DNA from: Cryptomeria japonica
Lineage: Eukaryota; Streptophyta; Pinopsida; Cupressales; Cupressaceae
DNA: 64,000 bases
Assembly (NCBI RefSeq): GCF_030272615.1
Contig: NC_081406.1
Location: forward strand, 401,030,939-401,094,938
Direction of reading: 5' to 3'
Shown: positions 1 to 12,477 of the stretch, one piece after another
Layout of the letters: the number at the start of each line of letters is the position of its first letter
How positions within the stretch are numbered: position 1 is the first letter of the stretch
Position numbers and translations under genes: made by a program
The notes under the pieces: generated by a model
Told to the model about the DNA's origin: nothing
Seen by the model: only the letters and a program-made list of their open reading frames with translations
Database searches by the model: none

Positions 1-29
1 TTTGCAGAATCAAACATAAAGATGGTAAA

Positions 30-687
30 TTGGTAGCCACCGGCATGCAAACTAAAGGTAACCTATTTCATCTAAATGCTAATATAAGTACATGTCTTAC
101 GGTTAAGCTTGATGATAGCTGGATATGGCATAGGAGATTCTGCCATGTGAACTTTGACAACATTGTGAAGGCTAATAAGATCAAGGCAGTTAGAGGGTTG
201 CCGATGCTGAGAAAACTGGATAATACCTTGTGTAGAGAATGTCAATTGGGGAAAATATCTTCCTCAACTTTTAAAGGTAAATCTTTCACTGCTGACAACT
301 TGCTTGATCTTGTGCATACTGATTTATGTGGTCCTATGAAAACTAGAAGTGTGCAGGGTGATAGGTACTTCATGATTCTCACTGATGACTGCTCAAGAAT
401 GATGTAGGTCACATTCTTGAAAGACAAGTCTGAAGCTTTTGGGAAATTCAAAGCTTTCAGAGCATTAGTGGAAAAGGAAAGCGGTAAAAGGATCAAGTGT
501 CTTAGAACTGATCAAGGAGGGGAATTCACTTCCAGTGAATTCAACAAGTACTGTGAAGAATTTGGCATCAAGAGATAGCTGTCTGCCCCTTGGAATCCAT
601 AGCAGAATGGCCTAGCAGAGAGAAATAACTGGACTGTGGTTGAAGTAGCTAGAACTATGTTGATCCAAGGAAAGGTTGCTCACACTT
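30..687 (+). pseudogene. C1 GAG-pre-integrase and integrase core (broken)
   Basis: Integrase would join element cDNA to host DNA. The reading frame opens with a GAG-pre-integrase zinc-binding segment (WHRRFCHVNFDN, then CRECQLGK), followed by the integrase core (HTDLCGPM, DDCSRM, then RTDQGGEF). This gives the first two catalytic aspartates and the region of the glutamate (QNGLAERN). In-frame stops occur at 405-407, about 576-578 and about 600-602. The frame is lost in a T run at 686-689, where copies in this family would need one more T. The rest of the integrase continues in another frame from 689. This fragment is 5'-truncated by the window edge. Confidence 0.85.
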
Positions 688-688
688 T

Positions 689-2803
689 TGGAGAGAAGCG
701 GTGAGCACTGCAGTTTACACTATGAATCGGGTACTCATCAAAAAGGGCAAGGACAAAACTCCTTATGAGTATTGGACCGGTAAGACCCCTATGGTAAATT
801 ATGTTAAGGTCTTTGGTAGTAAATGTTACATCAAGAGGAGTGAACATCAGGGCAAATTTGAAGCTAAATGTGATGAAGGAATATTTCTAGGATATTCCAC
901 CAAGAGTAAAGCTTTCAAGTGCTACAACAATAGGACTCAGAGAATTATGGAAAGCATCAATGTAAGAGTTGATGAATCCTCTGAGAAGACTGAGAAAACC
1001 GGTAGTGAGCAAGTTGTAAATGAACCGGTTGCAACCTTCTGGGAACCGGTTGTCAGTCAAGCGAGCACCAGTAACAGTGTTCCTGAACCGGTGAATGTTG
1101 ATACTGATGAAGATAAGGATGAAGAAGAAAAGAAAGAAGAACCAATTAAGACCATTCCTCAGTATGTCAAGTTGAATCATGATCCCAAGCAGATCGTAGG
1201 TGATAAGGATGTAGGAATCCTTACCAAAAGAAAGATCAGAGAAAACTTATGCATGATCTCTGAATTTGAGCCTAAATCATTCAAAGAGGCTCATAATGAT
1301 GAAGACTGGATCAAGGCAATGGAAGAAGAACTTGACCAGATAGAGAAAAATGGTACATGGTCCTTGGTACCCAGACCAAAGCATAAGAATGTCATTGGCA
1401 CCAAATGGGTGTTTAGAAATAAGCTAAATGAGGATGGCATAGTGATTAGGAATAAAGCCAGATTGGTATGCAAAGGATATGCTCAAGAAGAAGGTGAAGA
1501 CTATGGGGAAACCTTTGCTCCTATAGCTAGATTGGAAGGAGTTCATATGCTTCTTGCATATGTAGTTTTTAAGAGATTCAAGGTGTATCAAATGGATGTA
1601 AAATCTGCATTCCTAAATGGTGTACTTGAAGAGGAGGTATATATTGAGCAACCAGATGGGTTTACCCTATCTGAAGACAGTGACATGGTATGTAGGATAC
1701 ACAAAGCATTATATGGTTTAAAGCAAGCACCTAGGGCATGGTATGAGTGCCTACATTCCCATCTTGTCAAGATTGGATTTGAGAGAACAAGTGAAGATAG
1801 TAATATCTACTTGAAGTCTGAAGAAGATCAGATTTTGATCTGTAAAGTCTTTGTTGATGACATCATCTTTGGTGGAGATGACAAGATGAGTCATGAGTTT
1901 GCTGATGAGATGAAGAAAGAGTTTGAAATGTCACTCATAGGGGAGATTAAGTTCTTCATTGGACTACAGATCCAGCAGATGAAAGATGGAATCTTCATCA
2001 CTCAGTCCAAATATGTCAAAGAGGTGTTGAAGACTTTTGGCATGGAAGATAGCAAACCAGTTGGTACACTGATGGTGACCGGTTGCAAATTGACAAAGGA
2101 AGATGATTCGGCACTGGTTGATGAGAAGGGATAACGATCAATGACTGGTAAGTTGCACTATGTAGTGCATAGCAGACCGGATATTGCACATGTAGTTGGC
2201 ATCACTGCAAGGTTCCAGAAGAGTCCAAGAGAATCTCACTTGAGTGCAGTCAAGCGGATTCTTAGGTATCTGAAGGGAACAATTGACTATGGATTGTGGT
2301 ACCCAAACAACGATAATTTCAATTTAAAAGTATTCACAGATGCTGATTGGGCCGGTAATGTGGATGACTGGAAGAGCACAACTGGTGGTGCATTCTTTCT
2401 CGGTGGTAGACTGGTCTCATGGATGAGTAAAAAGCAGAGTTTCATCTCTCAGTCTATAGCAGAAGTGGAGTATGTTGTAGCTTTCATGAACTGTACTCAG
2501 ACAATCTGGATGAAGCATGTACTGGAAGGCTTCAAGATCCCTATACCTGAATTGGTAAGTATATTCTGTGATAACACAAGTGATATCAATATATCAAAGA
2601 ATCTGGTTTTACATTCTAGAACCAAGCATTTTGAGCTTAAGTATCATTTCTTGAGGGAAAAGTTTTAGAATAAATAGATTGCATTGGAGCATGTGTCTAG
2701 TAAGGAGCAGTTAGCAGACATATTCACCAAGCCTCTCCCAAAGACAACATTTGTGCATTTGAGAGGTGAATTAGGGGTATTGGCCCTTCAAGAGGTGAAC
2801 TAA
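689..2803 (+). pseudogene. C1 integrase C-terminus, reverse transcriptase and RNase H (broken)
   Basis: RT copies element RNA into DNA and RNase H removes the RNA strand. The first 110 or so codons are the integrase C-terminal part ([15 protein letters not shown]). RT follows, with [23 protein letters not shown] and FVDDIIFGG near codon 382 of the stretch starting at 701; the usual YVDD is FVDD here. A stop at 2132-2134 separates RT from an RNase H half with TDADWAGN, AEVEYV and FCDN, followed by the copia C-terminal motif ADIFTKPLPK. A further stop is at 2666-2668. The frame ends near 2803. These breaks make it a pseudogene, although long stretches still read well. Confidence 0.9.
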
Positions 2804-3085
2804 AAGTGGTTGTTCCACATCAATCAGGTACTAGATAGACAAATCTTTGGTTGATTGGTGTGTTTAAGGATGCTACTCCTCAGGGGGAGCAGCATAAGGA
2901 AACAGTGGTGATTGTACCTCCACTTTGGCATTGTTGTCAAAGGGGGAGAAGAAGTGAAGCAAAAAGATATCTGCAGCAAATGGGGTGAAGAAGTGAAATG
3001 AAAAGACATCTGTAGCAAATGGGGAGAAGATGTGAAGCAGAGAAGATATCTTTTATATATTGCCATCAATGCCAAAGGGGGAGAT
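2804..3085 (+). other. C1 3' UTR with repeated purine tracts and primary polypurine tract
   Basis: No coding sequence. It holds GGGGGAG-type tracts near 2882 and 2941 and the terminal tract at 3074-3085 that touches the LTR start. Between them three copies of a 39-bp unit lie in tandem (2948-2986, 2987-3025, 3026 to about 3052, the last partial), each with GTGAA, AGAYATCT and CAAATGGGG. Multiple polypurine tracts are a known Sirevirus trait. Confidence 0.75.
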
Positions 3086-4604
3086 TGTTGGCATTATGTG
3101 AACTGGCATGAGCGTTATGTAAACTGGCATGAAGACATAATGATATTGTATGTTGTCATTGATGTCAATATGAGACATAGTGTGAACTGGCACATGAGAT
3201 AAGTGAAGAAAGAGATACCGGTATATGTGTGAACTGGTATATGCCAAAGTGAAGAGGCACATTTGTTCAAAGTGAACCGGCATGCAGTTATGGGAACCGC
3301 CACATGGAAGCACTATATGACTATAGGTTGGTAAGGCAGCTTCCACTTCGGGGTTTCTGGTTGGAGTATCTCAAGTCTGTCTGACTCAATCGGTGATCTT
3401 TGTGTGATGAGTTAGTAGTATGATGGAGGACAGATCATGTTGCCATGTAAGCTCTGTGCACATGAAGGATCTTGCATGAAGAAGACTATTCCTATCTACC
3501 TCAAGAATGTGCGAAGTCTATCAAATAGTGATAACGCATGATGGGTTATCAGCCGCCATGAATTTGAATTGCTCAACCTAACAGGTTTAGGGTTTAGGGT
3601 TTTTGCTACCGACCTGTATGTTCCCTATAAGGTCGATGTTAGGTTTCTGTCTAAAGTTGTTGGCAAAATGTTGTGAGTGTGTATCCAACGAAAGTGATAC
3701 AAGATTCTTGCCAGACCATAGGAGAAAAGAGATACCTGCAAAGTGTATGTGCAGAAGAAAAAGAGGAGCCTAAACGGATCTGTATTAGTATTAAGTACTA
3801 TTAACAGATCATTCTAATACTTGTTGATCTCTAACCACTTCAACAGTTGCAAAATCCCCTAACAGGGTAGCCTTAACTGGCTTGATTCAAAATCCCTTAA
3901 ATCGGGTGGTCTTAACCGGCTTGCTGTAAATCCCTTAACCGAGTAACTTGAAGCTAATGATTTCTGAGAAGCTAGAGAAGCTTAGGAGATCCTTTCAGCT
4001 ATTGAGTTCTTAAAATCCTCTAACAAGGTGACCCTACTAGGTTTAACCCTTAACTGGGTATCCCTTAACCAGGTGATCCCTAACAGGATCGGTTCCTACC
4101 AGAACCTATTGTAATGTTCTTAACTGGACAAGGCTTCTAACAGAGCGGACTTCTAAAGAGTTCAAAAAAGTAGCTTGTGGGTATTCATCCCCATCGTGGT
4201 TTTTCCGAGTTGGGTTTCCATGTGAAAAATATGTGTGTCATGTGAAATGCTTTTGTCTTGTGATGCTTTGTTTTATCTGTTATGCACATGAAGTTTCTAT
4301 GTTTTATGCCTGTCTATAAAACATATTGAACTCACTATTGTGAAGATTTGATGGTTAGGTCTACTAGTTCATGCATGAGAATATTATGATAATGTGGTAT
4401 TGAGCTAAGTGAAAAGCTTAGTAAGTGACCGGTTCATGACTGATTGAGTTATTCTGGATGCTACCGATTGCACTATGTTTTACCGGTATCTCTATTTATC
4501 AGTCATTGTGAGTGTTTGCTGTCAAACTGGTTTTTGGACTGTATTTGTGTCTATACTGATTCACCCCCCCCTCTCAGTACTGGTTTGGTACTAGTGGTTC
4601 ATCA
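3086..4604 (+). repeat. C1 3' LTR
   Basis: Starts TGTTGGCATT directly after the polypurine tract and ends TTCATCA, giving about 1519 bp. The left copy is outside the window, so the right end is inferred from the TG...CA rule and from the distance to the C-rich motif shared with the other LTRs. Inside, 3840-4110 holds degenerate short repeats of the type CCCTTAACCGGGT. Near the end, 4554-4579 has the TACTG/CAGTA stem with a C-rich loop. Confidence 0.75.
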
Positions 4605-4792
4605 TTGAGTTATTAAGATATAAAAAACAAAAATATATACATTGTAGGATTTTATATATGTACTATTTAATAAACCAAAACAAATTTCAAATTGAATTCT
4701 ACCTTCTTATATAAGATCTAAAATGCAATCATAGTCATCTGATGCAAACATATGACCCATGTCTTCATTTGTTCTTTCATGTGGATCATTTT
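4605..4792. other. AT-rich flank of C1
   Basis: Short non-coding stretch between the C1 LTR end and the minus-strand pseudogene. I see no feature in it. Confidence 0.5.
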
Positions 4793-7205
4793 TTATGTGG
4801 GTGTGAACGATATTTGTTGCCATTCTTCAACCCATTCTACATTCTCACGAAATTCCCAATCACCAAAAACACAAAACTGACAAAAACAAGCAAGCTCCCT
4901 TGTGAATATAGTCCATGTGTTTGAAGTAGAACTCTTAAAGGAATGCCATTTAGCTGATCCACTAATGGTATCACAATCATGTCGAATAGGAACACTATCT
5001 TCCTCAACTAACCAGAAGAAATGTAAAATTGTGGAGTTCTCAGTTGATCCTATAGACAACTTTGAATTGCACCAATCCACAACTTGTCAACTGCACGAGC
5101 ATATCTAAATTTCATGGTATCCTTGAACTTCAGTTGTTCTCTAGCAAGAGATCTTTTTACATAGGCACAAACTTCATCATGTTCTCCTTTACCATGTCCT
5201 ACTTCAAAAAAACTCCATATATGTTGGACATTGGTTTCCTTGTGAGCTCTGCTTAGCCAATAAAACATTCTTGCATTTTTGAATTGTCATCTGTAGTTAT
5301 CTAACCATATCATATGTTATGTCATTTGAATTTCTCTTTCCATAAGATTGTCATAAAAGACCTTGAAGCAATACTGAACAAACTCTAACGAGTGTAGTTG
5401 ATTATCACTAACATAGAAATGATATTACCTCAAAAAATTTATGTTATCTTTTGTACTATCATGTGCATGTCTATATATAATATGCACAAAAGTTACCACT
5501 TGCATTAAATTATAATATTGTGATTGAGTTTCCTCTTGTGGTTTTAGAGCATAGTTTTCTACAAATCCACAACTGATACTATTGTTCCAAATGGAAATGT
5601 GTTCTTGCATATGCAAAACTGTCCATCAAGCCATCGGGCATGTTGGGAGTGTTTCACATATTTTGTAACAATATGACTCTTAAACTAATTGATAAATGCA
5701 TTCACACTATTTAGTTCTATAATCAGATCTAAACATTTCCCAGCCTTTCCATCCTACAAATAGTATTCTATATTTTTAAATATTCTAACATCAACCATTT
5801 TTTTTCCAAACTCATTTGAAACATGTTCATGCAAACATTCACCTATCAATGAATAGTTCCCACATACATTGCAAAGACTAGAAGTACATGCACTTGAAAG
5901 AAATACTTGCTCATTAGGTGGTTTACAAAATAAACTTGCAATAAAATCTTTGATAGTTTCAATTGGCATGTAAACACCACAATCCTGCACAAGATCATTA
6001 CCATGCAATGTACAACGTATATATCGAAAAACATCATGATAATAATGAAATTAAACATGAGTTTTACAACAACAAGAGATTTTTTTTTATTGATTTTAAC
6101 ATACTAGGGTTTACATTTTTCAAATGATCTTTGACTAATACGTAAATTCATTAACATAGTTTCATCAAATTTTATTTTTTTAAATTCAGTTTGAGTCATG
6201 TCTAGAAGGTGTTTTGGATGAGGATCATGAATTGTTTATCCCACGCTTAACTTCAAAACATCTCTAACATTAGATGAAACTCTTGTATTATCATGCCAAA
6301 AATTTTCAATTAATGATTTAGTTTCATCATTTAATTTCATGTCCGACCTTTGAATTCTACCACTAAAACTCCAATAATGGTTTAGGGGATCACTTTCAAT
6401 GGTGTCTCTCTTTGGCTGGTTTTGACAAGGTTCTATGATGTATGTTTAAATATCCACTTATATCACTTAACATTCTTTTTATTGGCAATTGTTTTGTTAA
6501 CTATAGCAGTTGTTATAACTCGTCATGTTGCATTCTTATCTTTAAATCAACTTGTTTTTCTAATAGAATCAATGGTACTGGCAACAGTAGATACAAATTG
6601 CTTATATGATTCATCTTTCCTTTTTGGTTTTGTATAAATTCCTAATTTTTTCATGACTTTATGCATTTTTAAATTTTTTTATTAATTCTAACATTAGTTG
6701 ACATTGAAATCCTAGCTTTTTATTATAGAAAAATTATTTATATAATATGTTAGCATGTGTTCTAATTTGTCTCCAAGAAACTAACCCATTAAGATTATCT
6801 AACACATTGCTATCAATATTAAACAAATTACATTGATTTTGATTCAAAGAGGGTGGTGTATTATTTTTTATTTTTAATTATTTTCATTTAGGTGTATTTA
6901 ATGCATATCCAGCTTCCTTTAAATCTTCAATTTGATTTGCATCATACTCTTGGGGATTCAAAAACATACCAGGATTCGCATCCACATGAACATTTTCATC
7001 ACCAGTCGAAGTTTCATCTAAAGATGCACCCATATTTGGTTCTACATTTCTTGCATCCATCATGGTCTCTTCAATGGTTTCATCTACAATAAGCACTAAA
7101 CTTTGATGCTTCAGTGTTCTTCAATTGCCATAGTTATGATCTTCTATCTCTTTGGCATTTTGCCTCCTCTCTTTGTGCCTGGATTTCCTCCACTATCATT
7201 TTCTT
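4793..7205 (-). pseudogene. Decayed gene for an uncharacterised plant or transposon-type protein with a GHGKGEHD motif
   Basis: Read on the minus strand, several frames join into one protein. From the N-terminal side: an acidic region (7096-6884); a stretch with HYWSFSGRIQRSD and ENFWHDNTRVSSN (about 6400-6270); PHPKHLLDMTQTEF and ISQRSFEKCKP (about 6235-6110); a Cys-rich piece ending RYIRCTLHGND (about 6080-6000); CNVCGNYSLIGECLH (about 5880-5830); NYALKPQEETQSQYYN (about 5555-5510); GHGKGEHD with VKRSLAREQLK (about 5200-5140); and a C-terminal Cys/Trp-rich end (5080-4793). At least two frameshifts (near 5083 and 6080) and several stops break it. I recall similar unnamed proteins in plants, perhaps carried by DNA transposons, but cannot name the family. 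No LTR or RT is associated. Confidence 0.5.
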
Positions 7206-8436
7206 CCTTTGTTTATTTTCAAATTACTTTTAACCCATCTTTACAAAGTCCTCTTGAATAAAAAATTGATTCCTTTACAATAAAAGTTGAAAATTACGGA
7301 CTTCTTATGAATTTTGAGTAAATGATAGTAAAAAAGTGAGCCAAATTGTGTAATTTTTCTCTGTCAGTATGGATCCCAATGACAAGGCCTATAATTATTA
7401 CATTCTATCATTTTTTATGACAGTAACGTCTATTTTTATAATGGGGCCCCGTTTTCAAAACAGGAACCCATTATTCATATAATAGATCCTCGTTTCAAAA
7501 ATGGGGCCCCGTTATGTAAATTAATGGTACAAAAAGATAATAGGGCCCTGTTTTTAAATTTTGACCCCACAACCTGCCTTATGCCTCAGGTTTAGGTCCA
7601 AGATAAGCATAGAGTGCCCAGACCTTATAATTGGACCTGCAAATTCAAACTTGTATCAATTACATGCTCAAATACGGACTTCTACAATATTTTTCATGCC
7701 TATTATCAGAGAATTTTTTCACAAAATTAAAACCCATTTTAAATTATACTGTTTAGACTCTAAATATGTATTTTTTTAAAAAATTGATTATTTTCTCTAT
7801 ATTTCAATCAATTTATACTGAATCTAGTCTATAAACTTGAAATATTAATTGATTTTGTTTATTTAATAACTTTTTTGTTTTAATGTTTTTTGAAAAAAAA
7901 TATATATGTCATCAATCTACACAAAATTATTTTCTATAAAAAAAAACAAATTCAAAAAATGATAAGTTTAGGTTAAATTATGTGGGTTGTACATGACGAT
8001 TTTTTAAAGCGATAAATAGGGCCAATAAAAAATTAATAAAACATTAAATATTAAAAAAAATACAAAAATAATGCTCATCAACCTTGAGTGTGTTACAAAT
8101 CATTTCCCAAGATAGTTTGAAAAAAAAACTTTTATTTGTGTCAAAAAGTGTGGGTCATACACGTGCATGGTATGGTCCTGAAACGAGCATTTTAAAAAAG
8201 TGTTTTTTAGAAATCCATTTTGAAATTCAATTTATATTATTTGGGTATTAAAATAAATTACATATTTGGAAAGTAGACTCTGAGGGCTATATTTTGTATT
8301 CCTGACTTTTTTCAAGATTCAATCTCTAAGTGCTTCAAATTTTCAGCTCAAATGTGGCAAAATCTGAAAATCAGGGAAAACACTTCCACTTTTTGGCCCA
8401 AAAGTGGACTCAACTTCTTGCACTAACCCATATTGG
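7206..8436. other. AT-rich spacer with a short GC-rich tandem repeat
   Basis: No coding frame that I believe. Most of it is A/T runs. The one clear structure is two imperfect 60-bp units at 7441-7500 and 7501-7560, each starting ATGGGGCCCCGTT. The part just left of 8437 may be the decayed gag of G1, but I cannot align it. Confidence 0.5.
7441..7471. repeat. Imperfect inverted repeat in the GC-rich tandem unit
   Basis: The arms ATGGGGCCCCGTTTT (7441-7455) and AAAACAGGAACCCAT (7457-7471) are reverse complements apart from two bases, with a 1-nt centre. A related arm recurs at 7501 and an inexact one at 7541. Confidence 0.6.
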
Positions 8437-8967
8437 TGCATTTTCTTGAAATGATGAAGATCCCAAAATATAAAAGCATTGCTTTGACATTAATTTCTGA
8501 AGTTCCTTCTGGTTTAAGTGGAACCAAGCATGCAAAGAAGATAGAATCAATAGATTCAAGATAAAATAAATAGGCTCCTGAAATATATTTAGGAACCACT
8601 CTTCCTAACGACCCATCCCATGTTGATCCATTCTATTTGACGTTATTGATAAATTATAGGCTGATAAAGAACTGCATGATTGACTCAGGAGCAACTATAA
8701 ATGTGATTCCTTTGGGAGTCATGAAGGAACTAGGGCTAGAGATTGATGATCACTATGGCACATGTTAAGCTATGGACAACTGGTCAATTCCTATTGCGGG
8801 AGTCTTAAAGGATGTAAAAATAAAAGGAGCATCTTATCTAGAAGCCACTTATAAAATAGACATCGCAGTCATCGATGTGTCCCTTAGCTATGGGACATTA
8901 CTCTCAAGACAATGGACAAGATTAATAGGAGGAAGTATCCAATTGGACTTGTCATATGCCATAGTGT
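8437..8967 (+). pseudogene. G1 gypsy protease region, left of the C2 insertion
   Basis: Ty3/gypsy aspartic protease, which would mature the element polyprotein. MIDSGATINVI lies at about 8680-8712 with the Asp-Ser-Gly active site intact, followed by GVMKELGLEI and, further on, YGTLLSRQWTRLIGG. This parallels the G3 protease (CIIDSGVAVNIM, YGMLLSRQWSNLVGG). Stops interrupt it near 8550-8570 and at about 8766. The frame runs into the C2 LTR at 8968 and resumes at 17659 once one copy of the 5-bp target duplication is removed. Confidence 0.85.
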
Positions 8968-10559
8968 TGTTGAACACAGAGTAACACTAAGAGGGGGGTG
9001 AATTAGTGGTTCCTAAACTTTTTTATTTTCAAAGCAACTTCAAAATACCAGTTAACCACTTAGGCACTAAACAATCAAATCGGTAAAGTGAGAAGGAAAG
9101 CCAAAGAGATCAATCACACAAATGCAACTCACAACACCAGATGTATGAGGAAAACCCAATGTGGGAAAAAACCTCAGTGAGAAAAGATGTTGGAGACTAC
9201 TGCTCCAATCCAGCCTCATAGGTAAAACACCGAATTACAAAGATTTAGGGCACCAACCCCTGCACCAAGCTCCAACTTGGCGATGTATATTGAAATACAA
9301 TTTAGATACAGTTAAGGCTTCTGGTTGCAAATGAATTCTGCAACTCTTGATTAAATATCCTACTATCGGTTGACACTCTTTTCTCCTCCTCTTAATCTCA
9401 CACTATCGATTGTGAGATTACTCTCTCTGATTCTTGGCCTCTGTTATCTCTCTCTTTCATAATCTCACAACACACTGTGTCACACTTGGATGTTGTCTTC
9501 TCTACCACACCTTGCCTGTTTTTCTTAACTGTGAAACTGCAGTTATACCGATACTTAATCACTGTCGGTTAAACCCTCTCACCGGTTTGCTTGCTCACTT
9601 ACTCTGCAACTTTCTTAGAATAAGTTCTAAGGCTAACAATTATTCATTTCACTTAATCTCTCTTTTCTCTTCTTCTTCTCTACAACATCATCTTTCTCTA
9701 TCTCAAGCTCATATATTTATCATCATGATTTCCCGCCAAGAATGCTTCAAACACTGAGCGGTTAGGGTTTCCTTTACCCAACACAATCTTCATGAGATTC
9801 GATCCAGCCTATCCTGGATCAATCACTTGTACTCTAGGGATGCATCTGTACATGGTTTCCATTATCCAATGCATACTTACTAAAGATAGCAATCACGTAC
9901 AAGATTTCCTGCCTTGAAAATTGTCGACTCATAAAACACTTCAGTTGTTTTCTTTTTGAGGTCTTCTTGCAATTGGATTTTGTTTGCATTGATCTAGGCA
10001 CCAACTACTCCCTAATATTCCTCTATCAGTCTTTCTTCCTCGATCCGCATTAGTCAATTACAATCTCATGATTTGTGGTTGTTTCATTTATGTCGACTAG
10101 CTATTTCACCAACCATGTCAATGGTGGCTTTACCAATCTTTGCATATTTGCCACCTTAGCTCCACATGGCATCATCATGGTCAATCACTCATCTCACTAA
10201 CACACAGTCGGTTCATACTTGAACATTCAACAAACTCATATCAGTACACACATTTACCAGTGAGATCTTCTTCTTTTTCTAACTAGACAATGCACACTAT
10301 ACCGGTAACACATCTTCACCTCTAGTGGTTTGTGATATCTTTATAATATTGCCTCTTCATCATAAACATGTAGCCAATCTTCAGACTAGTTTATTTCTCT
10401 ACCGATTGTTTCTCAACATGTTAATTAACACACACACAAACTTCATCCCAGTTTATGCCTTACCGGTAAGCCTTCATTATGTCTGCTCACTCTCTTGTGA
10501 ATTGCCACTCCTTTCTTACCGATTGACATCAATGACAACTTAATGCCAAAATGCCAACA
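8968..10559 (-). repeat. C2 3' LTR
   Basis: On the + strand it starts TGTTGAACACAG and ends AATGCCAACA, next to the reverse-complement polypurine tract. About 1592 bp. It matches the other C2 LTR closely but has only one CACCAACCCC unit (near 9250) where the other copy has several. The G-rich motif at 8983-9010 is the shared stem-loop, with one stem mismatch here. Confidence 0.9.
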
Positions 10560-10745
10560 ATCTCCCCCTTTGGCATTGATGTCAACTTGTCGCAAGACAC
10601 TTCATACCAGTACATTTCTCCCCCTTTGACACAATGACAAAGGGTATTGTACACTCTCCCTTTGATCCATACCAATCTACCCCTTTGACCACTATCAACT
10701 CCCCCTGAACCACATAAAGCCTTCCTAGATAGATGACACAGCTCC
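10560..10745 (-). other. C2 3' UTR with polypurine tracts
   Basis: Positions 10560-10573 read CCAAAGGGGGAGAT on the minus strand, directly against the LTR, and serve as the plus-strand primer site. More pyrimidine tracts (ATTTCTCCCCCTTTGAC near 10612, CTCCCCCTGAAC near 10700) are the extra purine tracts usual in Sireviruses. Confidence 0.8.
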
Positions 10746-12477
10746 CAACTTGTGTCAGAGGTACTCAGAAGTGCTTATCGGTAATGGTTTGGTGAAAATG
10801 TCTGCTACTTGTTCTCCAATAGGGACATAATCCATCCTCACCTCTTGTCCTTCAACCTTATCTATGAGAAAATGATACTTGATAGCAATGTGCATTGTTT
10901 TGGAATGCATTACTAGATTCTTTTCTATGTTAATTGCCCTCGAATTGTCACACTGGATGAGAATAGGATCAGTGATGTTCACCTATATGTCTTTAAGAGT
11001 GCTTCATCCAAAGCACCTGAGAGCAACATGTAGTAGCAGCAATGTATTCATCTTTAGTAGTAGATAGAGAGACTGATTCCTACTTCTTGTTATGCCATGA
11101 GACCAACTGGTCACCTAGAAAGAATACACCACCACTTGTGCTCTTTAGATCATCATTGCAACTTCCCTATTCATTATTAGTGTATGCTTCCAAGATAAAG
11201 TCTCGTTGGTTAGGATACCACAATCCATAGCTGAGTGTCCCTTGTAGGTACCTAAAGATTCTACTTACAACATTCATATGTGACTGCTTAGGTGTAGCTT
11301 GGAATTTGGCCACCATGCATACTGCCTGAACTATATCCGGTCTTGAAGTAATTAGATACAATAGACTACCTATAATGGATCTGTATAGAGTTTGATCCAC
11401 CACTGGTGATTCATCATTCTTGCTCAATTTACTGCCAGTCACCATGGGGGTACTTACCGGTTTACAATCTTCCAGTTGGAATTTCTTCAACATCTCCTTT
11501 GCATACTTGATTTGTGAGATAAACATTCCTTTATCTTGCTGTAATATCTGCAAACCAAGGAAGTAAGTCAATTCACCAAGCATTGACATCTCAAATTTTG
11601 ACTGCATTTGATCAGCAAATTCTTTGCAGAGGGTGTCCTTGTTTCCTCCAAAGATAATGTCATCTACATACACAACCACAATGATCATGTGGTTTCTATC
11701 TTTCTTTATGTACAAATTTCTATCAACACTTTCCCTTTTTGAATCCCTATTCCTTCAGGTACTAATATAATCTTGAATACCATGCTCTAGGATATTTCTT
11801 TAGACCATACATGACCTTCTTCAACCGGCACACAAATGTCCCATCATCATGCAACAGAAACCCTTCCGGTTGGTCCATGTACACTTCTTACAAATTTTCA
11901 TTTAGGAAGGTAGATTTTACATCCATTTGGTATACTTTATAACCCTTGTAGCAGAGTAGGCTAGAAACATTCTAATTGCTTCTAATCTAGCTACCGGTGT
12001 AAATGTTTCTTCAAAGTCAATCCCCTCTACCTGAGAGTATCATTTGCACACTAGTATAGCTTTATGCCTTACAATCTTACCTTCTTCATTCATTTTATTT
12101 TGGTAGACCCATTTTGTGCCAATGATGTTCTTGTCTTCCAGTCTAGGGACTAATTCCCAAGTCTTGTTCTTCTTAATCTATTGCAGTTCTTCTTTCATGA
12201 CATCCATCCATTCTTGTCTTTTGTTGGCCTCATTGAATGTTTTGGGTTAAACTTTAGTCATGAGGAAGAGGTTGACTTGTTCATCATTCTGGGCAAGTCT
12301 TCTTCTAGTCTGCACACCATTACTCTTATTTCCTAGAATTTTCTCTTCTGGGTGATTCAATTGTACATACCGGTTAGGAGCCTTCTTGGATGCTTCCTCT
12401 GGTTCAATGTCTGACTAGGCTTCATCATCTTCATCATCAAAGTTATCATACCAGTTGATCTGTGGTTGACATCATTT
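10746..12477 (-). pseudogene. C2 reverse transcriptase and RNase H (broken)
   Basis: From high to low coordinates: a linker with VQLNHPEEKILG, RT start WELVPRLEDKNIIGTKWVY (about 12170-12110), a damaged middle (12000-11715) with frameshifts and stops over the KSAF and YGLKQ region, then a clean stretch 11715-11167 with [18 protein letters not shown] and RYLQGTLSYGLWYPN. RNase H (11160-10755) is shifted in frame more than once and ends with DNSRAINIEKNL, HSKTMHIAIKYHFL and ADIFTKPLP. The catalytic YVDD box survives, but the polyprotein cannot be made in one piece. Confidence 0.88.

Larger units (their letters stand above)
1..4604 (+). mobile_element. C1: Ty1/copia (Sirevirus-type) element, 5' part outside the window
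   Basis: The order is GAG-pre-integrase, integrase, reverse transcriptase, RNase H, 3' UTR with polypurine tract, 3' LTR. Integrase lies before RT, which defines Ty1/copia. Several CAAAGGGGGAG-type purine tracts in the 3' UTR and the tract directly against TGTTGG at the LTR start are typical of the Sirevirus (SIRE/Maximus) lineage. Gag, protease and the 5' LTR lie to the left of the window. In-frame stops and a frameshift show that this copy is dead. The target-site duplication cannot be tested because the 5' end is missing. Confidence 0.9.

Noticed and set aside
2824-3075. Minus-strand ORF with repeated HFTSSPHLLQ
   Set aside because: Antisense shadow of the 39-bp repeat in the C1 3' UTR.
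9434-9757. 107-aa ORF in the C2 LTR
   Set aside because: Lies within an LTR; the other C2 LTR does not keep it open.
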